Source: Dama dama (lineage: Eukaryota; Chordata; Mammalia; Artiodactyla; Cervidae). Taken from it: a stretch of 64,000 nucleotides of DNA. Position numbers and translations under genes: made by a program. The DNA is taken from NCBI RefSeq assembly GCF_033118175.1, contig NC_083695.1, positions 31,575,607-31,639,606 of the forward strand. Reading direction: 5' to 3'. Within the stretch, counting starts at the first letter, position 1, and every line of letters starts with the position of its first letter. Shown piece after piece: positions 11,670 to 23,112 of this stretch. The notes below the pieces were generated by a model. The model worked only from the letters and a program-made list of their open reading frames with translations. It was not told the origin of the DNA and did not search any database.

Positions 11670-11860
11670 TGCAGATAATGTGAGGCCACTGAAAGTCTTA
11701 AGTAGGGGAATGCCACAATCACACAGGCATTTAAAAAGAACTTCTCTGGCTACAGTATGAAGAATGTACTGGAAAACAAAATTCAGTCTCAGAGAACATC
11801 ATTAAAGCTCCTGAAACTTGAAAATGTGAACTGAGGTGATGGCAGTGGTCATGGAGAGAA
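11670..11860. repeat. Old unclassified interspersed repeat
   Basis: The phrase aagtaggggaatgccacaat followed by cttctctggctacagtatga is a diverged copy of a common mammalian interspersed repeat that I recognise but cannot name reliably. A different part of the same family appears at 30595-30780. Confidence 0.4.
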
Positions 11861-12181
11861 AACAAATTTGAAATAACTTAAGGAGGCAGAAAGTATGTAA
11901 CTTAATGATTAATTAGTTGTGATGAACTGAGAGTAAAAAAGGCTGACAGCATGACTGGCTTAGGTTACCCTGGTAGCTTACATATCCTTAACCAAGAGAA
12001 AAAGACAATGTAAAAGATTTGAGGAAAAAATGATTTCAGACAAGATCTGCTGAATTCAAGGAGTCCACAGCATATTCTGATGAAAATGTTCAGGAGATAG
12101 CTGGAAATATGGGTCTAAAGCTTAGAAGAGAGAGCTTAAAGTTAGTAGTCACATTACCATGAATAGATACACACCTACATA

Positions 12182-12330
12182 TGCATGCTCAGTCGTGTCT
12201 GACTCTTTGTGATCCTATGGACTGTAGCCCACCAGGCTCCTCCATCCATGGGATTATCCTGGCAAGAATACTGGAGTGGGTTGCCATGCCCTCCTCCAGG
12301 GGATCTTCCCGATCCAAGGATAGAAAGTAG
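12182..12330 (-). mobile_element. Bov-tA SINE, partial
   Basis: In reverse orientation it has gctcagtcgtgtctgactct, ccaccaggctcctccatcca and ggatcttcccgatcc, and stops before the tRNA-derived head. Confidence 0.85.
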
Positions 12331-13793
12331 TTGGAAGCTAATATTTAAGGTGAAAGTAAAAAGAGAGGAAGTAGTGACAAAGTGGTATCACACCACCAAG
12401 AGAAATGTGGTACAAAATGAATAGAAATAGGGGAAGATTTGGCCAGAGGCACTCAAAGGGTTGCTATTCATGAATTACAGCAGCATTCTCATTCCCTGTC
12501 TTCACTGATTACAGAGACAATGCAGAGTTTTTAAATTTTTAGGTTTACCATGATCTTCTATTCCTACTGTCTTACGAGTTCCGTGATGGCATATGCACAG
12601 GCATTTAAATGACTTGAATGAGTTATTCTGGCAACTCATACTTAATATGGTCTCCTACAACTAAGGTTAAACACACTTTACCAAACAAAGAACATCTTGT
12701 ACTGCTTGAGGTTTCTTTATCTTTTTAATCCTGGCTTACTCTCAAACACAGTATTTGCTTTACGTGGAACAACTGTAAGAGTGTTTATTCAAGAATATGC
12801 GTTGACACTCTCAGGCTGAGCTCTTGTGCCCTGGTCACTGATACAGCATGTCAGGACAGCAGCCGTGCACATTCTGATCTCATTTAGGCCTTAGCAGTCC
12901 ATCACGCAAGGTCCTTCTAGTAGTTTTCTCAGGTTATTCAATCTTCATTTGCTGATCATATCAAAGCACTCAAGACAAACAAGTAAAAAACCAGCTTGCC
13001 TTAAGTGAAACATGCTACAAAGGAATAAGCTGCTAGGCCATTTTCTTGTACTCTCTTGTTTCCCTTTGAAAGCAGACTTCAGAGTAATTTTTAAATATAG
13101 CTCCTCTGGAAAGCTAAAAGTATCTTGAGTTCACATTAATTCACAACCAATTGCCATGGAAAGGTAGAGAGAGGGGAATTCTTTTGAATTTCAGGCTACT
13201 TCTACAGTGAACAGTGAAGCTTCGCCCCACCCATCCTTGTGTTAAGGGTTCAATCTATTTTCTGCACAGCAGTATCTAAAACAATCATATGTTGGGACTG
13301 ATTAAAACAATGAGATTCTATACAAAGTTCATCACTCTACATCTTTAACCTATAATTCCATGATAGTTTTTACTACAAGTAAATGTAGATACATTAGATC
13401 TTGTTTTAGTGTAGAATAAAACATTTTTATGTTATTCTATCATCGACAATAATGACAATAGCAATAACAACTCTAGACTTGTTCAAAGCACAGTAGATTT
13501 TTCTACACTGTTTTAGTAATAAGTAAAAAAAAAACATGTTTTTCTGTGTATGTAAGTCAAATAATCAGATAGCAACAACATTAGCTGTCTCAAAATTGTC
13601 ATGACTGTTTCACTTACTTTTTTTTAATAGAAAATGCAAAAGACTTGGGCTCTAATTCTGACTTTTCCAATCTAATGAGTTATTATGCCTTAAATTCTTT
13701 TTTGGTAGTACTGACTGAATGAACAAAAAAAAACTGAATAGGTTAGATTCTAAACAAGTTTCTTATTTTCTGTTAGTTTGGTTCTCCTACCAC
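12331..13793. other. Intron sequence, nothing recognised
   Basis: About 1.5 kb of AT-rich intron without a recognised exon, RNA gene or repeat, apart from short A and T runs. Confidence 0.5.
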
Positions 13794-13810
13794 AAAATTC
13801 CCACCTTACT

Positions 13811-14566
13811 GGGAATGCAAACTAGTATAGCCACTATGGAGAACAGTGTGGAGATTCCTTAAAAAACTGGAAATAGAACTGCCATATGACCCAGCGATCC
13901 CACTCCTGGGCATACACACTGAGGAAACTAGATCTGAAAGAGACACGTGCACCCCAGTGTTCATCACAGCACTGTTTATAATTGCCAGGACATGGAAGCA
14001 ACCTAGATGCCCATCAGCAGACGAATGGATAAGGAAGCTATGGTACATATACACAATGGAATATTACTCAGCCATTAAAAAGAATTCATTTAAATCAGTT
14101 CTAATGAGATGGATGAAACGGGAACCCAGTATACAGAGTGAAGTAAGCCAGAAAGATAAAGACCAATACAGTATACTAATGCATATATATGGAATTTAAA
14201 AAGATTGTAACGATAACCCTATATGCAAAACAGAAAAAGAGACACAGATGTACAGAACAGACTTTGGGACTCTGTGGGAGAAGGCGAGGGTGGGATGTTT
14301 CGAGAGAACAGCATTGAAACAAGTATACTATCAAGGGTGAAACAGATCACCAGCCCTGGTTGGATGCATGAGACAAGTGCTCAGGGCTGTGCACCGGGAA
14401 GACCCAGAGGGATGGGATGGGGAGGGAGGCAGGAGGGGGGATCAGGATGGGGAACACATGTAAATCCATGGCTGATTCATGTCAATGTATGGCAAAAACC
14501 ACTACAATACTGTAAAGTAATTAGCCTCCAACTAATAAAAATAAATGAGAAAAAAAAAAAAGAAAA
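13811..14566 (+). mobile_element. Young ruminant L1, 5'-truncated, perfect 17-base duplications
   Basis: The segment begins within ORF2. The remaining frame, 13846-14199, ends in a canonical ORF2 C-terminus with AIPLLGIHTEE and MEYYSAIKKNS. A G-rich 3' UTR and a long A tail (14551-14570) follow. The duplication aaaattcccaccttact is at 13794-13810 and 14567-14583 without mismatch. The 3' UTR matches, in antisense, the young fragment at 48762-48926, so both belong to one recent L1 family. Confidence 0.93.
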
Positions 14567-14814
14567 AAAATTCCCACCTTACTATTCCTATTGTAAAATG
14601 ATGCATAGGACAAATAAGGTAATTAATATGCAATATCAGAGAACTCTGAGTGAGGAGAAAAAACTGTATATAGTATGATGAACCTCCATTCAGTGATGAA
14701 CCTGCCTACTGAATTTGTAAGGATGATCATATAGCTTCTGATTATTTCTGAGGAAAATAATAATGTCTAACCATTGCTGACCATATTAATTGAACTTTTC
14801 TTCTCACGCAGAAT

Positions 14815-15035
14815 GGGCTTCCCAGGTGGTTCAGTGATAAAGAATTCCCCTGTCAAAGCAAGGAGACACAGGAGATATGGCTTTGATCCCTGGGTCAAGA
14901 TATCCCCTGGAGGAGGAAATGGCAACCCACTCCAGCATTCCTGCCAGAGAATCCAATGGACATATGAGCTTAGCGGGCTACTGTCCATAGAGTTGCTCAG
15001 AGGTGGATACAACTGAGCAAACACCCACCACCACC
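14815..15035 (+). mobile_element. Bov-tA SINE, diverged
   Basis: It has the head gggcttcccaggtggttcag, then aacccactccagcattcctg and a tail with gatacaactgagcaaacacc. Imperfect flanking resemblance (cttctcacgcagaa and cttctcatgtagag) may be its target duplication. Confidence 0.85.
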
Positions 15036-15388
15036 TTCTCATGTAGAGCTCAAATCTAATTTTTTGTAGCTCTTACAAATTGTCCTAATTTTTGAGAGAA
15101 ATACAAAATATAACTGCTTCTCACCTTTATGATGTCCCTCTGAATACATAAGAACATAGTGTCATGTCTCTACTAAAGGTTTCTCAGAACCTCTTTCCAG
15201 AACGTCAAGGTTATTTTATAATAGCCTTCTCTGGGGTACTTTAGATGACCAATGGCTCCCGTAAATGCAATATTCTAAAATGGTTAATTCTGGAATGACT
15301 GATCCTTTCTAATAACAGTAGGACTTCTCTACAGACTAATACATTAACATTTTTCTTATATGAGGGCATAATGTTTCGCTTTTCCACA

Positions 15389-17460
15389 TTCAGTTCAGTT
15401 CAGTTGCTCAGTCGTGTCCGACTCTTTGTGACCCCATGAACGGCAGCACGCCAGGCCTCCTTGTCCATCACCAACTCCCGGAGTCCACCCAAACCCATGT
15501 CCATTGAGTCAGTGATGCCATCCAACCATCTCATCCTCTGTCATCCCCTTCTCCTCCTGCCCTCAATCTTTCCCAGCATCAGGGTCTTTTCAAGTAAGTC
15601 AGCTCTTCGCATCAGGTGGCCAAAGTATTGGAGTTTCAGCTAACATCAGTCCTTCCAATGAACACGCAGGACTGATCTCCTTTAGGATGGACTGGTTGGA
15701 TCTCCTTGCAGTCCAAGAGACTCTCAAGAGTCTTCTCCAACACCACAGTCCAAAAGCACCAATTCTGTGGCGCTCAGCTTTCTTTATAGTCCAACTCTCA
15801 TACCTATACATGACCACTAGAAAAACCACAGCCTTGACTAGACAGACCTTTGTTGGCAAAGTAATGTTTCTGCTTTTTAATATGCTGTCTAGGTTGGTCA
15901 TAACTTTCTTTCCAAGGAGTAAGCATCTTTTAATTACATGGCTGCAATCACCATCTGCAGAGATTTTGGAGCCCAGAAAAATAAAGTCAGCTGCTGTTTC
16001 CACTGTTTCCCCATCTATTTTCCATGAAGTGATGGGACCGGATGCTATGATCTTAGTTTTCTGAATGTTGAGCTGTAAGCCAATTTTTTCACTCTGCTCT
16101 TTCACTTTCATCAAGAGACTCTTTAGTTCTTTTTCACTTTCTGCCGTAAGGGTGGTATCATCTGCATATCTGAGGTTATTGATATTTCTCCCGGCAATCT
16201 TGATTCCACCTGTGCTTCATCCAGCCCAGCATTTCGCATGATGTACTCTGCATGTAAGTTAAATAAGCAGGGTAACAATATATAGCCTTGACATACTCCT
16301 TTTCCTATTTGGAACCAGTCTGTTGTTCCATGTCCAGTTCTAGCTGTTGCTTCCTGACCTGCATACAGGTTTCTCAAGAGACAGGTCAGGTGGTCTGGTA
16401 TTCCCATCTCTCTCAGAATTTTCCACAGTTTATTGTGATCCACACAGTCAAAGGCTTTGGCATAGTCAATAAAGCAGAAATAGATGTTTTTCTGGAACTC
16501 TCTTGCTTTCTCGATGATTCAGCGGATGTTGGGAATTTGATCTCTGGTTCCTCTGCCTTTTCTAAAACCAGCTTGAACATCTGGAAGTTCACGGTTCACG
16601 TATTGCTGAAGCCTGGCTTGGAGAATTTTGAAGCATTACTTTACTAGCGTGTGAGATGAGTGCAATTGTGCGGTAGTTTGAGTATTCTTTGGCATTGCCT
16701 TTCTTTGGGATTGGAATGAAAACTGACCTTTTCCAGTCCTGTGGCCACTGCTGAGTTTTCCAAATTTGCTGGCACATTGAGTGCAGCACTTCCACAGCAC
16801 CATCTTTTAGGATTTGAAATAGCTCAACTGGTAATCCATCACCTCCACTAGCTTTGTTCGTAGTGATGCTTCCTAAGGCCCACTTGACTTCACATTGCAG
16901 GATGTCTGACTCTAGGTGAGTGATCACATCATCGTGAATATCTGGGTAATGAAGATTTTTTTTGTACAGTTCTTCTGTGTATTCTTGCCACCTCTTCTTA
17001 ATATCTTCTGCTTCTGTTAGGTCCATAGCATTTCTGTTCTTTATTGAGCCCATCTTTGCAATAAATGGGCAATGTTTGCAATGTTCCCTTGGTATCTCTA
17101 ACTTTCTTGAAGAGATCTCTAGTCTTTCCCCTTCTATTGTTTTCCTCTATTTCTTTGCATTGATTGCTGAGGAAGCCTTCCCTATCTCTCCTTGCTATTC
17201 TTTGGAACTCTGCATGCAAATGGGTATATCTTTCCTTTTCTCCTTTACTTTTCACTTCCCTTCTTTTCACAGCTATTTGTGAGGCCTCCTCAGACAGCCA
17301 TTTTGCTTTTTTGCATTTCTTTTCCTTGGGGATGGTCTTGATTCCTGTCTCCTGCACAATGTCATGAACCTCCATCCATAGTTCATCAGGCACTCTATCA
17401 GATCTAGTCCCTTAAATCTATTTCTCACTTCCACTGTATAGTCATAAGGAATTTGATTAG
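15389..17460 (-). mobile_element. BovB LINE, 2.07 kb, 5'-truncated and decayed
   Basis: The reverse-orientation BovB begins with its ACTGAA-repeat 3' end near 15389 and extends to about 17460. Broken reverse-transcriptase frames lie at 17393-16998, 17053-16589, 16443-16123 and 16114-15599, separated by frameshifts and stops. The block near 16150-16180, which should hold the catalytic YADD, lies between two frames and is interrupted. It is a non-functional relic. Confidence 0.93.
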
Positions 17461-18010
17461 GCTAGAGCAAAGGAGTAGAAAAACCTGCAAGATTAGATTT
17501 CAAAAAAGTTGCCCTCTCAATTCTCCTTAATTCTTCAAGGTATGATGGCTAGCTACAGTCTGGAAGAATCTTTCTGCCTTTTTTTTTTTTTACTCAGAGT
17601 GGAAGCATTGTAGTTGTATTATAGTATTTCCCTGTGATAATTTAGCTTCCAAAGGACGCTACATAAAGTGAAAATATCCTAAGAATTTTTAAAAAACATA
17701 CTTAAGCAAGAACAGATCAATTTTTGTTTTCAATGACATACTTGCTTTCTAAGTCTGATCTGATTTCTGTTAGTAACTATTTTACAGGTACTCTTTGATA
17801 ATCTATTAACCTTTTCAGCATTTTCTAATATTAGGTTTCATGCTACATGCCAGGCTAACACTATAGCTAGCAAACAGACTGCAAATATTTGAAAAACAAA
17901 AGACTTAAAGAATCATAAAAGATAAGGACAAAGTCAAGAAATATTTCTTATTATAAAGCTACACATTTTATATTTTATTTTTATATATAGTTAACTTTGT
18001 ATAGAGGCAT
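17461..18010. other. Intron sequence, nothing recognised
   Basis: AT-rich, with a T run at 17579-17592. No exon or repeat was recognised. Confidence 0.5.
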
Positions 18011-18020
18011 ATTTATGTGA

Positions 18021-18446
18021 GGGGCTTCCCAGGTGGTGCTAGTAGTAAAGAATCCACCTGCCAATGCAGAAGACACGAGAGACACTGCTGCTGCTGCTGC
18101 TGCTAAGCCGCTTCAGTCGTGTCCGACTCTGTGCGACCCCACAGACAGCAGCCCACCAGGCTCCCCTGTCCCTGGGATTCTCCAGGCAAGAACACTGGAG
18201 TGGGTTGCCATTTCCTTCTCCAATGCATGAAAGTGAAAAGTGAAGTTGCTCAGCTGTGTCCGACTCTTCGTGACCCCATGGACTGCAGCCTACCAGGCTC
18301 CTCCATCCATGGGATTTGCCAGGTAAGAGTACTGGAGCGGGGTGCCATTGCCTTCTCCAACAAGAGACACAGGCAGGTCACCCTGGCAGGTCACAGCCCA
18401 TGGCGCTGCCAAGAATCAGACATGACTAAGAGACTGAGCACCCCAC
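18021..18446 (+). mobile_element. Bov-tA SINE split by a BOV-A2
   Basis: The head (18021-18085) and tail (18363-18446, ending agacatgactaagagactga) belong to one plus-strand Bov-tA. Its 10-base duplications atttatgtga lie at 18011-18020 and 18447-18456. A BOV-A2 sits inside, and part of the middle of the Bov-tA is missing. Confidence 0.85.
18086..18362 (-). mobile_element. BOV-A2 SINE nested in Bov-tA
   Basis: A reverse-orientation dimer with a six-unit CTG end (18087-18104). The duplications agagacac at 18078-18085 and 18363-18370 mark insertion into the older Bov-tA. Confidence 0.9.
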
Positions 18447-18462
18447 ATTTATGTGAAGCAAG

Positions 18463-18680
18463 GCGTGTGTGTGGGCACGCTCAGTCCTGCCCAACTCTGC
18501 AACCCCACACACTGTAGCCCACCAGGCTCCTCTGTCCATGGGATTTTCCAGGCAAGAATACTGGAGTGGGTTGCCATTTCCTGCTCCAGGGTATTTTCCC
18601 AACCTAGAGATGGAACCCATGTCTCTTGTGTCTCCTGCACTGGCAGGGGGGATTCTTTACCACTGCTCTACCTGGGAAGC
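18463..18680 (-). mobile_element. Bov-tA SINE, inverted relative to its neighbour
   Basis: A full reverse-orientation Bov-tA, from gctcagtcctgcccaactct to the head ctacctgggaagc. The 8-base repeats gaagcaag at 18455-18462 and 18676-18683 may be its target duplication. It lies directly beside the plus-strand Bov-tA at 18021-18446. Confidence 0.88.
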
Positions 18681-18689
18681 AAGACACAG

Positions 18690-19735
18690 CATGAACAGTA
18701 TCAGTAGCTCAAAAACTTAACAGTTGCACACTTTCTGCTTCAACTCAGAAGTCCAATAGACAGGCCTGCCCTCATCTTTGTCTTGTAGAATAATCTAATG
18801 GTTAAAATACCCACTATTAATTGTGCCATCCATCTGAAGTCACTGGAGATGATGAAAATAACTATAACATTTTGCTCTGGAATCAAAATGATTATTCTTA
18901 AAATGCAAGACGTGAAATGGCAAATGAAAAGATCCACATCTACTACAATTGGTTATAGAAGACACTGTAGTGTGAAATAAAGTTAAAATCAAGACTTTCT
19001 CAGTTGGTTGTATTAGAATTACAATTTAAAACACTGTAATAACTTTCAGACTACATTAACAAATTTTAGTTAATAACCATTTAGTGACTGAATATGCTCA
19101 AACAAGGGTAAGTTAATTAGACTGTTTCCTGAATATGTTTTCTGTAGTTGTGTAGCTGTGTGTTCCCATTAAGTTGAAATACAGGGGAATCAAACTATAT
19201 AATATAAAACAATGAACATTTTACCACTTAAAATATCTAGTTTCTCTGATGAGCAATTTGAAACGATAAAGTGGTATGACATTTTTATTGGTAACTTCTG
19301 GAGTTCAATATCAAGAAAATTTCCTTAGTGGAGGAAAAAAAGACAGTAAGGTGATCTGAAATAGCCAAAGTTAATGGTATTCTAGTGTTTCTTCTTAGGT
19401 TTGCTCTTTTAACATGGTGGAGGGGAAACACTCCATGACTGAAATGACAAATGCCAAGGGTAAAGAAAAAGAGGCCCCAATTATCCAGGAGGATAAAAAG
19501 TTATAAAGAAAAAAGTATTGACTTGTATCATAATTCTCCACAACACTTGGATACTGCAGAGCAAGTACTATAGAATCTTGAGGGAAAGTAATCTTAAGGG
19601 TTACATACAAGTCAACTCATCATTTATCTACATTAGCAACAGAAGATAGTCTCAGACATTCAAGAACTAAGAAACTGTATAATCCACAAAACTTTCCTAA
19701 CAAAATTCCACAAAAACACAGTAACAAAATTCATA
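18690..19735. other. Intron sequence, nothing recognised
   Basis: No exon or repeat was recognised. The open frames on both strands at 18740-18980 overlap one another and resemble no family. Confidence 0.5.
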
Positions 19736-19737
19736 AG

Positions 19738-19885
19738 CAGGGATTGGTAAACTATGATGTGCTGGCTATTTGTTTGTGTGTTGTTCATGGCTGCTTATAG
19801 CTGAGTAGCTGTAACACAGACCTTATGGCCAGCAAGCTTAAAATATTTATCTTGCCCTTTAAGAAAAAGTTTGCCAACCCTTGGT
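19738..19885. mobile_element. hAT-Charlie-type DNA transposon relic
   Basis: It begins cagggattggtaaact (19738-19753) and ends agtttgccaacccttg (about 19869-19885). These are imperfect inverted copies matching the terminal repeats of a short non-autonomous hAT element. The interior retains a taacacagaccttatggcca block. It has no coding capacity. Confidence 0.65.
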
Positions 19886-20049
19886 TGAGGAAATTCTTTA
19901 GCCAACGATGACCAAAAAAAAAAAAAAAAAAAATCAATCAAAACAAAGACTGGGAAGATGAGATCAATTAAGAAGTGAGCAGTAAGTTAAGTGGGCAATA
20001 AAATCAGCAGAAGTTTAAGCTTAAATAATGGTTATTAATAAAACAATCA

Positions 20050-20260
20050 TGGCATGTGGCATTTATTAAATGCTTATTATGTATCAGGCACTTTATATAA
20101 ATTATTTAATCCTCCCAATCATTCTGTGACACTGTACTAATATACCCATCCCCTGTTAAAAAAGAGGGAACTGAGGTATTGGGTGTCCAGAATCAAAGAG
20201 CCGAGATTCAAATATACACATTCTTCTAGAGTATGCACCACTCTTAGTCACTATACAAAA
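20050..20260 (-). repeat. MIR SINE
   Basis: The reverse-orientation order is clear: atttattaaatgcttattat, then caggcacttta, then tttaatcctcccaatc, then gggaactgaggt. Confidence 0.7.
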
Positions 20261-20509
20261 GTGGTTATAAAAATAATAAAGTATAAGATAGTCCTTGAAA
20301 GAGAAAATATACAAATGTAAAATTATTTTTAAAAAATAACTTTGAATAAAAAATACCAGATTAAAACTGTAAAAACAGAGTGTAGAGAAGATAGTGAAAG
20401 GAAGATAAATTTCTTGATTTCCAATAGAAGACATCAAAAGAAATAGATGATTCTGTCCTAGACAAAAAGCCATGTCACCCTTGAACTCCCACAGATACAG
20501 ACACACATC

Positions 20510-20583
20510 CTGATCCAGGGATCAAACCTGGGTCTCCTGCACTGCAGGCAGATTCTTTAATGTCTGAGCCACCAGGGAAGCCC
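20510..20583 (-). mobile_element. Bov-tA head only
   Basis: Only the tRNA-derived part in reverse orientation remains (agggatcaaacctgggtctc to ccaccagggaagccc). The BovB-derived body is absent. Confidence 0.85.
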
Positions 20584-21244
20584 AGATAAATCATGTCTTC
20601 TCCAAACCCCCATAAATACATATAGACATACATATTTAAATTAATTCAAAGGTTACCACAAATAGGAGAGCATTCAAATTATTTGGGAGAAAAACTCTCA
20701 ATGAACAAAGCAAAAGTTTGAAAGAAAAAAATGGAAGAAAGCACAGAAAAAAGATATAACGTAACAGAAGAACAAATAAATCACAACAAAGTTAAATGAA
20801 CTAAACTGCTCCATTAGAAGACACAGAGCATGTCAGATTGCATTTGTTATTTATAAGAAATATATTGAAAACAAAATACTACAAAAACTAAAGAATAAGA
20901 GGAAATACAGGAAAACAAAACAGAAAGAAAGCAGAGGTGGTATTAATAATATGAGACAGTAATGAACCAAGAGCAGAAGAAGGACTAAGAAGGATTAAGA
21001 ACAAACACCATTTCCATATTACTCATAATTACCATCCATAAAGAACATCTATTATATATCTTTATGTACAGGATAATATCACATAAAAATATATAACAAA
21101 ATATTAGGTATGAAGAAGAAATTACTGTAATATCCTAAGTCTACGACATATTTTACAGAAAACTTAATGAGGTCATGGAGACTTTACATAATACAAACCA
21201 CAAGTTCAATTTGATAGATATATATTGTCAATGTTAGTGTGTTA

Positions 21245-21566
21245 GTCACTCAGTCGTGTCCAACTCTTTGCAACCCTATAGACTGTAGCCCACCAGGCTC
21301 CTCTGTCCATGGAATTCTCTAGGCAAGAATACTAGAGAAGGTTGCCATTTCCTTTTCCTGGGGATCTTTCCAAAATGGCAACCCAGTCCAGTACTCTTGC
21401 CTGAAAAATCCCATGAATGGAGGAGTGTGGTAGGCTACAGTCCATGGGGTCGCAAAGAGTTGGACACGACTGAGCGACTTCATTTTCTTTTCTTTTCCAA
21501 CCCAGGGAATGAACCTGGGTCTCCTGCATTGCAGGTGGATTCTTTAATATCTGAGCCACAGAGTCT
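21245..21566 (-). mobile_element. Bov-tA SINE split by a Bov-A monomer
   Basis: The reverse-orientation body (21245-21373) and the head (21500-21566, with gggaatgaacctgggtctcc) flank a plus-strand insertion at 21374-21493. Confidence 0.85.
21374..21493 (+). mobile_element. Bov-A monomer nested in Bov-tA
   Basis: A single plus-strand monomer from aatggcaacccagtccagta to gacacgactgagcgacttca with a T-rich tail. Short repeats tttccaa at 21367-21373 and 21494-21500 fit a target duplication. Confidence 0.8.
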
Positions 21567-22029
21567 GCATGTATTTTTTAAATCTTCAAAGGAATTTTAG
21601 AACGACATTAGATATACAAACAGACATACACACACAACACACACAAACACAAGTAAAATAAATGGCAAATGCAGAATTTTTACAACTATAATACAATAAA
21701 ACTATGTCATAGGAATAAAGCCACTGATCACCAGGCTAAGATGCTGAAAAAGCACTTGACAAAATTTTAAGCTTTCCTAATAAACTTTTTTTCCCCCTGA
21801 GAAACAGAGATAGAAGGAACTTATTCAATATGGTAAAGTTTATCTGACAGGAAGATTCACAATATACTTAACTGAAAAATGCCAAAAACATTTATTTTAA
21901 TATAATAAAGTGGGGATGCTCATTATTAGTGACAATATTTTGAAAGTTCTAGCCAAAGCAAATATATAATGAAATAAAGCACACATGCTAGAAAAAAAAA
22001 AAAAGATCATTATTTGAAAAGAAAAGGTG

Positions 22030-23112
22030 GCAAGAAAACACAGAAGAACTATACAAAAAAGATCCTCATGACCCAGATAACCATGATGGTGTTATCTTCA
22101 AGAGATTCTTCAAGAGATGGGAATACCAGACCACCTTACCTGCCTTCTGAGAAATCTGTATGCAGGTCAAGAAGCAACATGTAGAACCGGACATGGATCA
22201 GACTGGGTCCAAATTGGGAAAGGAGTACGTCAAGGCTGTATATTGTCACCCTGCTTATTTAACTTATAGGCAGAGTACATCATGTGAAATGCTGAGCTGG
22301 ATGAAGCACAAGGTGGAATCAAGATTGCCAGGAGAAATATCAACAACCTCAGATATGCAGATGACACCACCCTTATGACAGAAAGTGAAGAGGAACTAAA
22401 GAGTCTCTTGATGAAAGTGAAAGAGGAGAGTGAAAAAGTTGGCTTAAAACTCATCATTTAAAAAACAAAGATCATAGCATCTGGTCCCATCACTTCATGG
22501 CAAATAGATGGGGAAAGAAAGGAAACAGTGAGACTTTAATTTTTGGGCTCCAAAATCACTGTGACTGTAGCCATGAAATTAAAAGATGCTTGCTCCTTGG
22601 AAGAAAAGCTATGACCAACGTAGACAGCATATTAAAAAGCAGAGACATCCCTTTGGCAACAAAGGTCCATTTAGTCAAAGCTATGGTTTTTCTAGTGGTC
22701 ATGTATGGATGTGAAAGTTGGACCATTAAGAAAGCTGAGTGCTGAAGAATTGAACTGTGGTGTTGGAGAAGACTCTTGAGAGTCCCTTGGACTGCAAGGA
22801 GATCCAACCAGTCAATCCTAATGAAATCAGTCCTAAATACTCATTGGAAGGAATGATGCTGAAACTGAAGCTCCAATATTTTGGCCACCTGATGTGCAGA
22901 ACTGACTCATTGGAAACAACCCTGATGCTGGGAAAGATTGAAGGCAGGAGGAGAAGGGGACAACAGAGGATGAGGTAGTTGGACAGCATCACCAACTCGA
23001 TGGATATGAGTTTGAGCAAGCTCAGGGAGTTGGTGATGGACAGGGAAGCCTGGCATGCTGCATTCCACAGGTCACAAAGAGTTGGACATGACTGAGTGAC
23101 TGAACTGAACTT
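22030..23112 (+). mobile_element. BovB LINE, internally deleted
   Basis: It starts with the reverse-transcriptase region around aactatacaaaaaagatcct, then jumps at about 22093 to the block gagatgggaataccagacca, losing several hundred bases. The sequence continues to the ACTGAA 3' end. Frames are broken (22160-22378, 22497-22745, 22757-22978). The YADD box is still readable near 22350 (agatatgcagatgacacc). Confidence 0.9.

Larger units (their letters stand above)
20640..22020 (+). mobile_element. Old L1 ORF2 fragment, interrupted by SINEs
   Basis: Diverged plus-strand L1 ORF2 traces are visible: attagaagacacagagcatg in the early part, and agcacttgacaaaattttaa with ttgaaagttctagccaaagc in the reverse-transcriptase part. 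The SINE nest at 21245-21566 splits it. An A run lies near 21991-22003. It is heavily decayed. Confidence 0.65.

Noticed and set aside
15599..17393. Several adjoining minus-strand frames as a multi-exon gene
   Set aside because: They are pieces of BovB reverse transcriptase broken by frameshifts, with no splice sites at the breaks.
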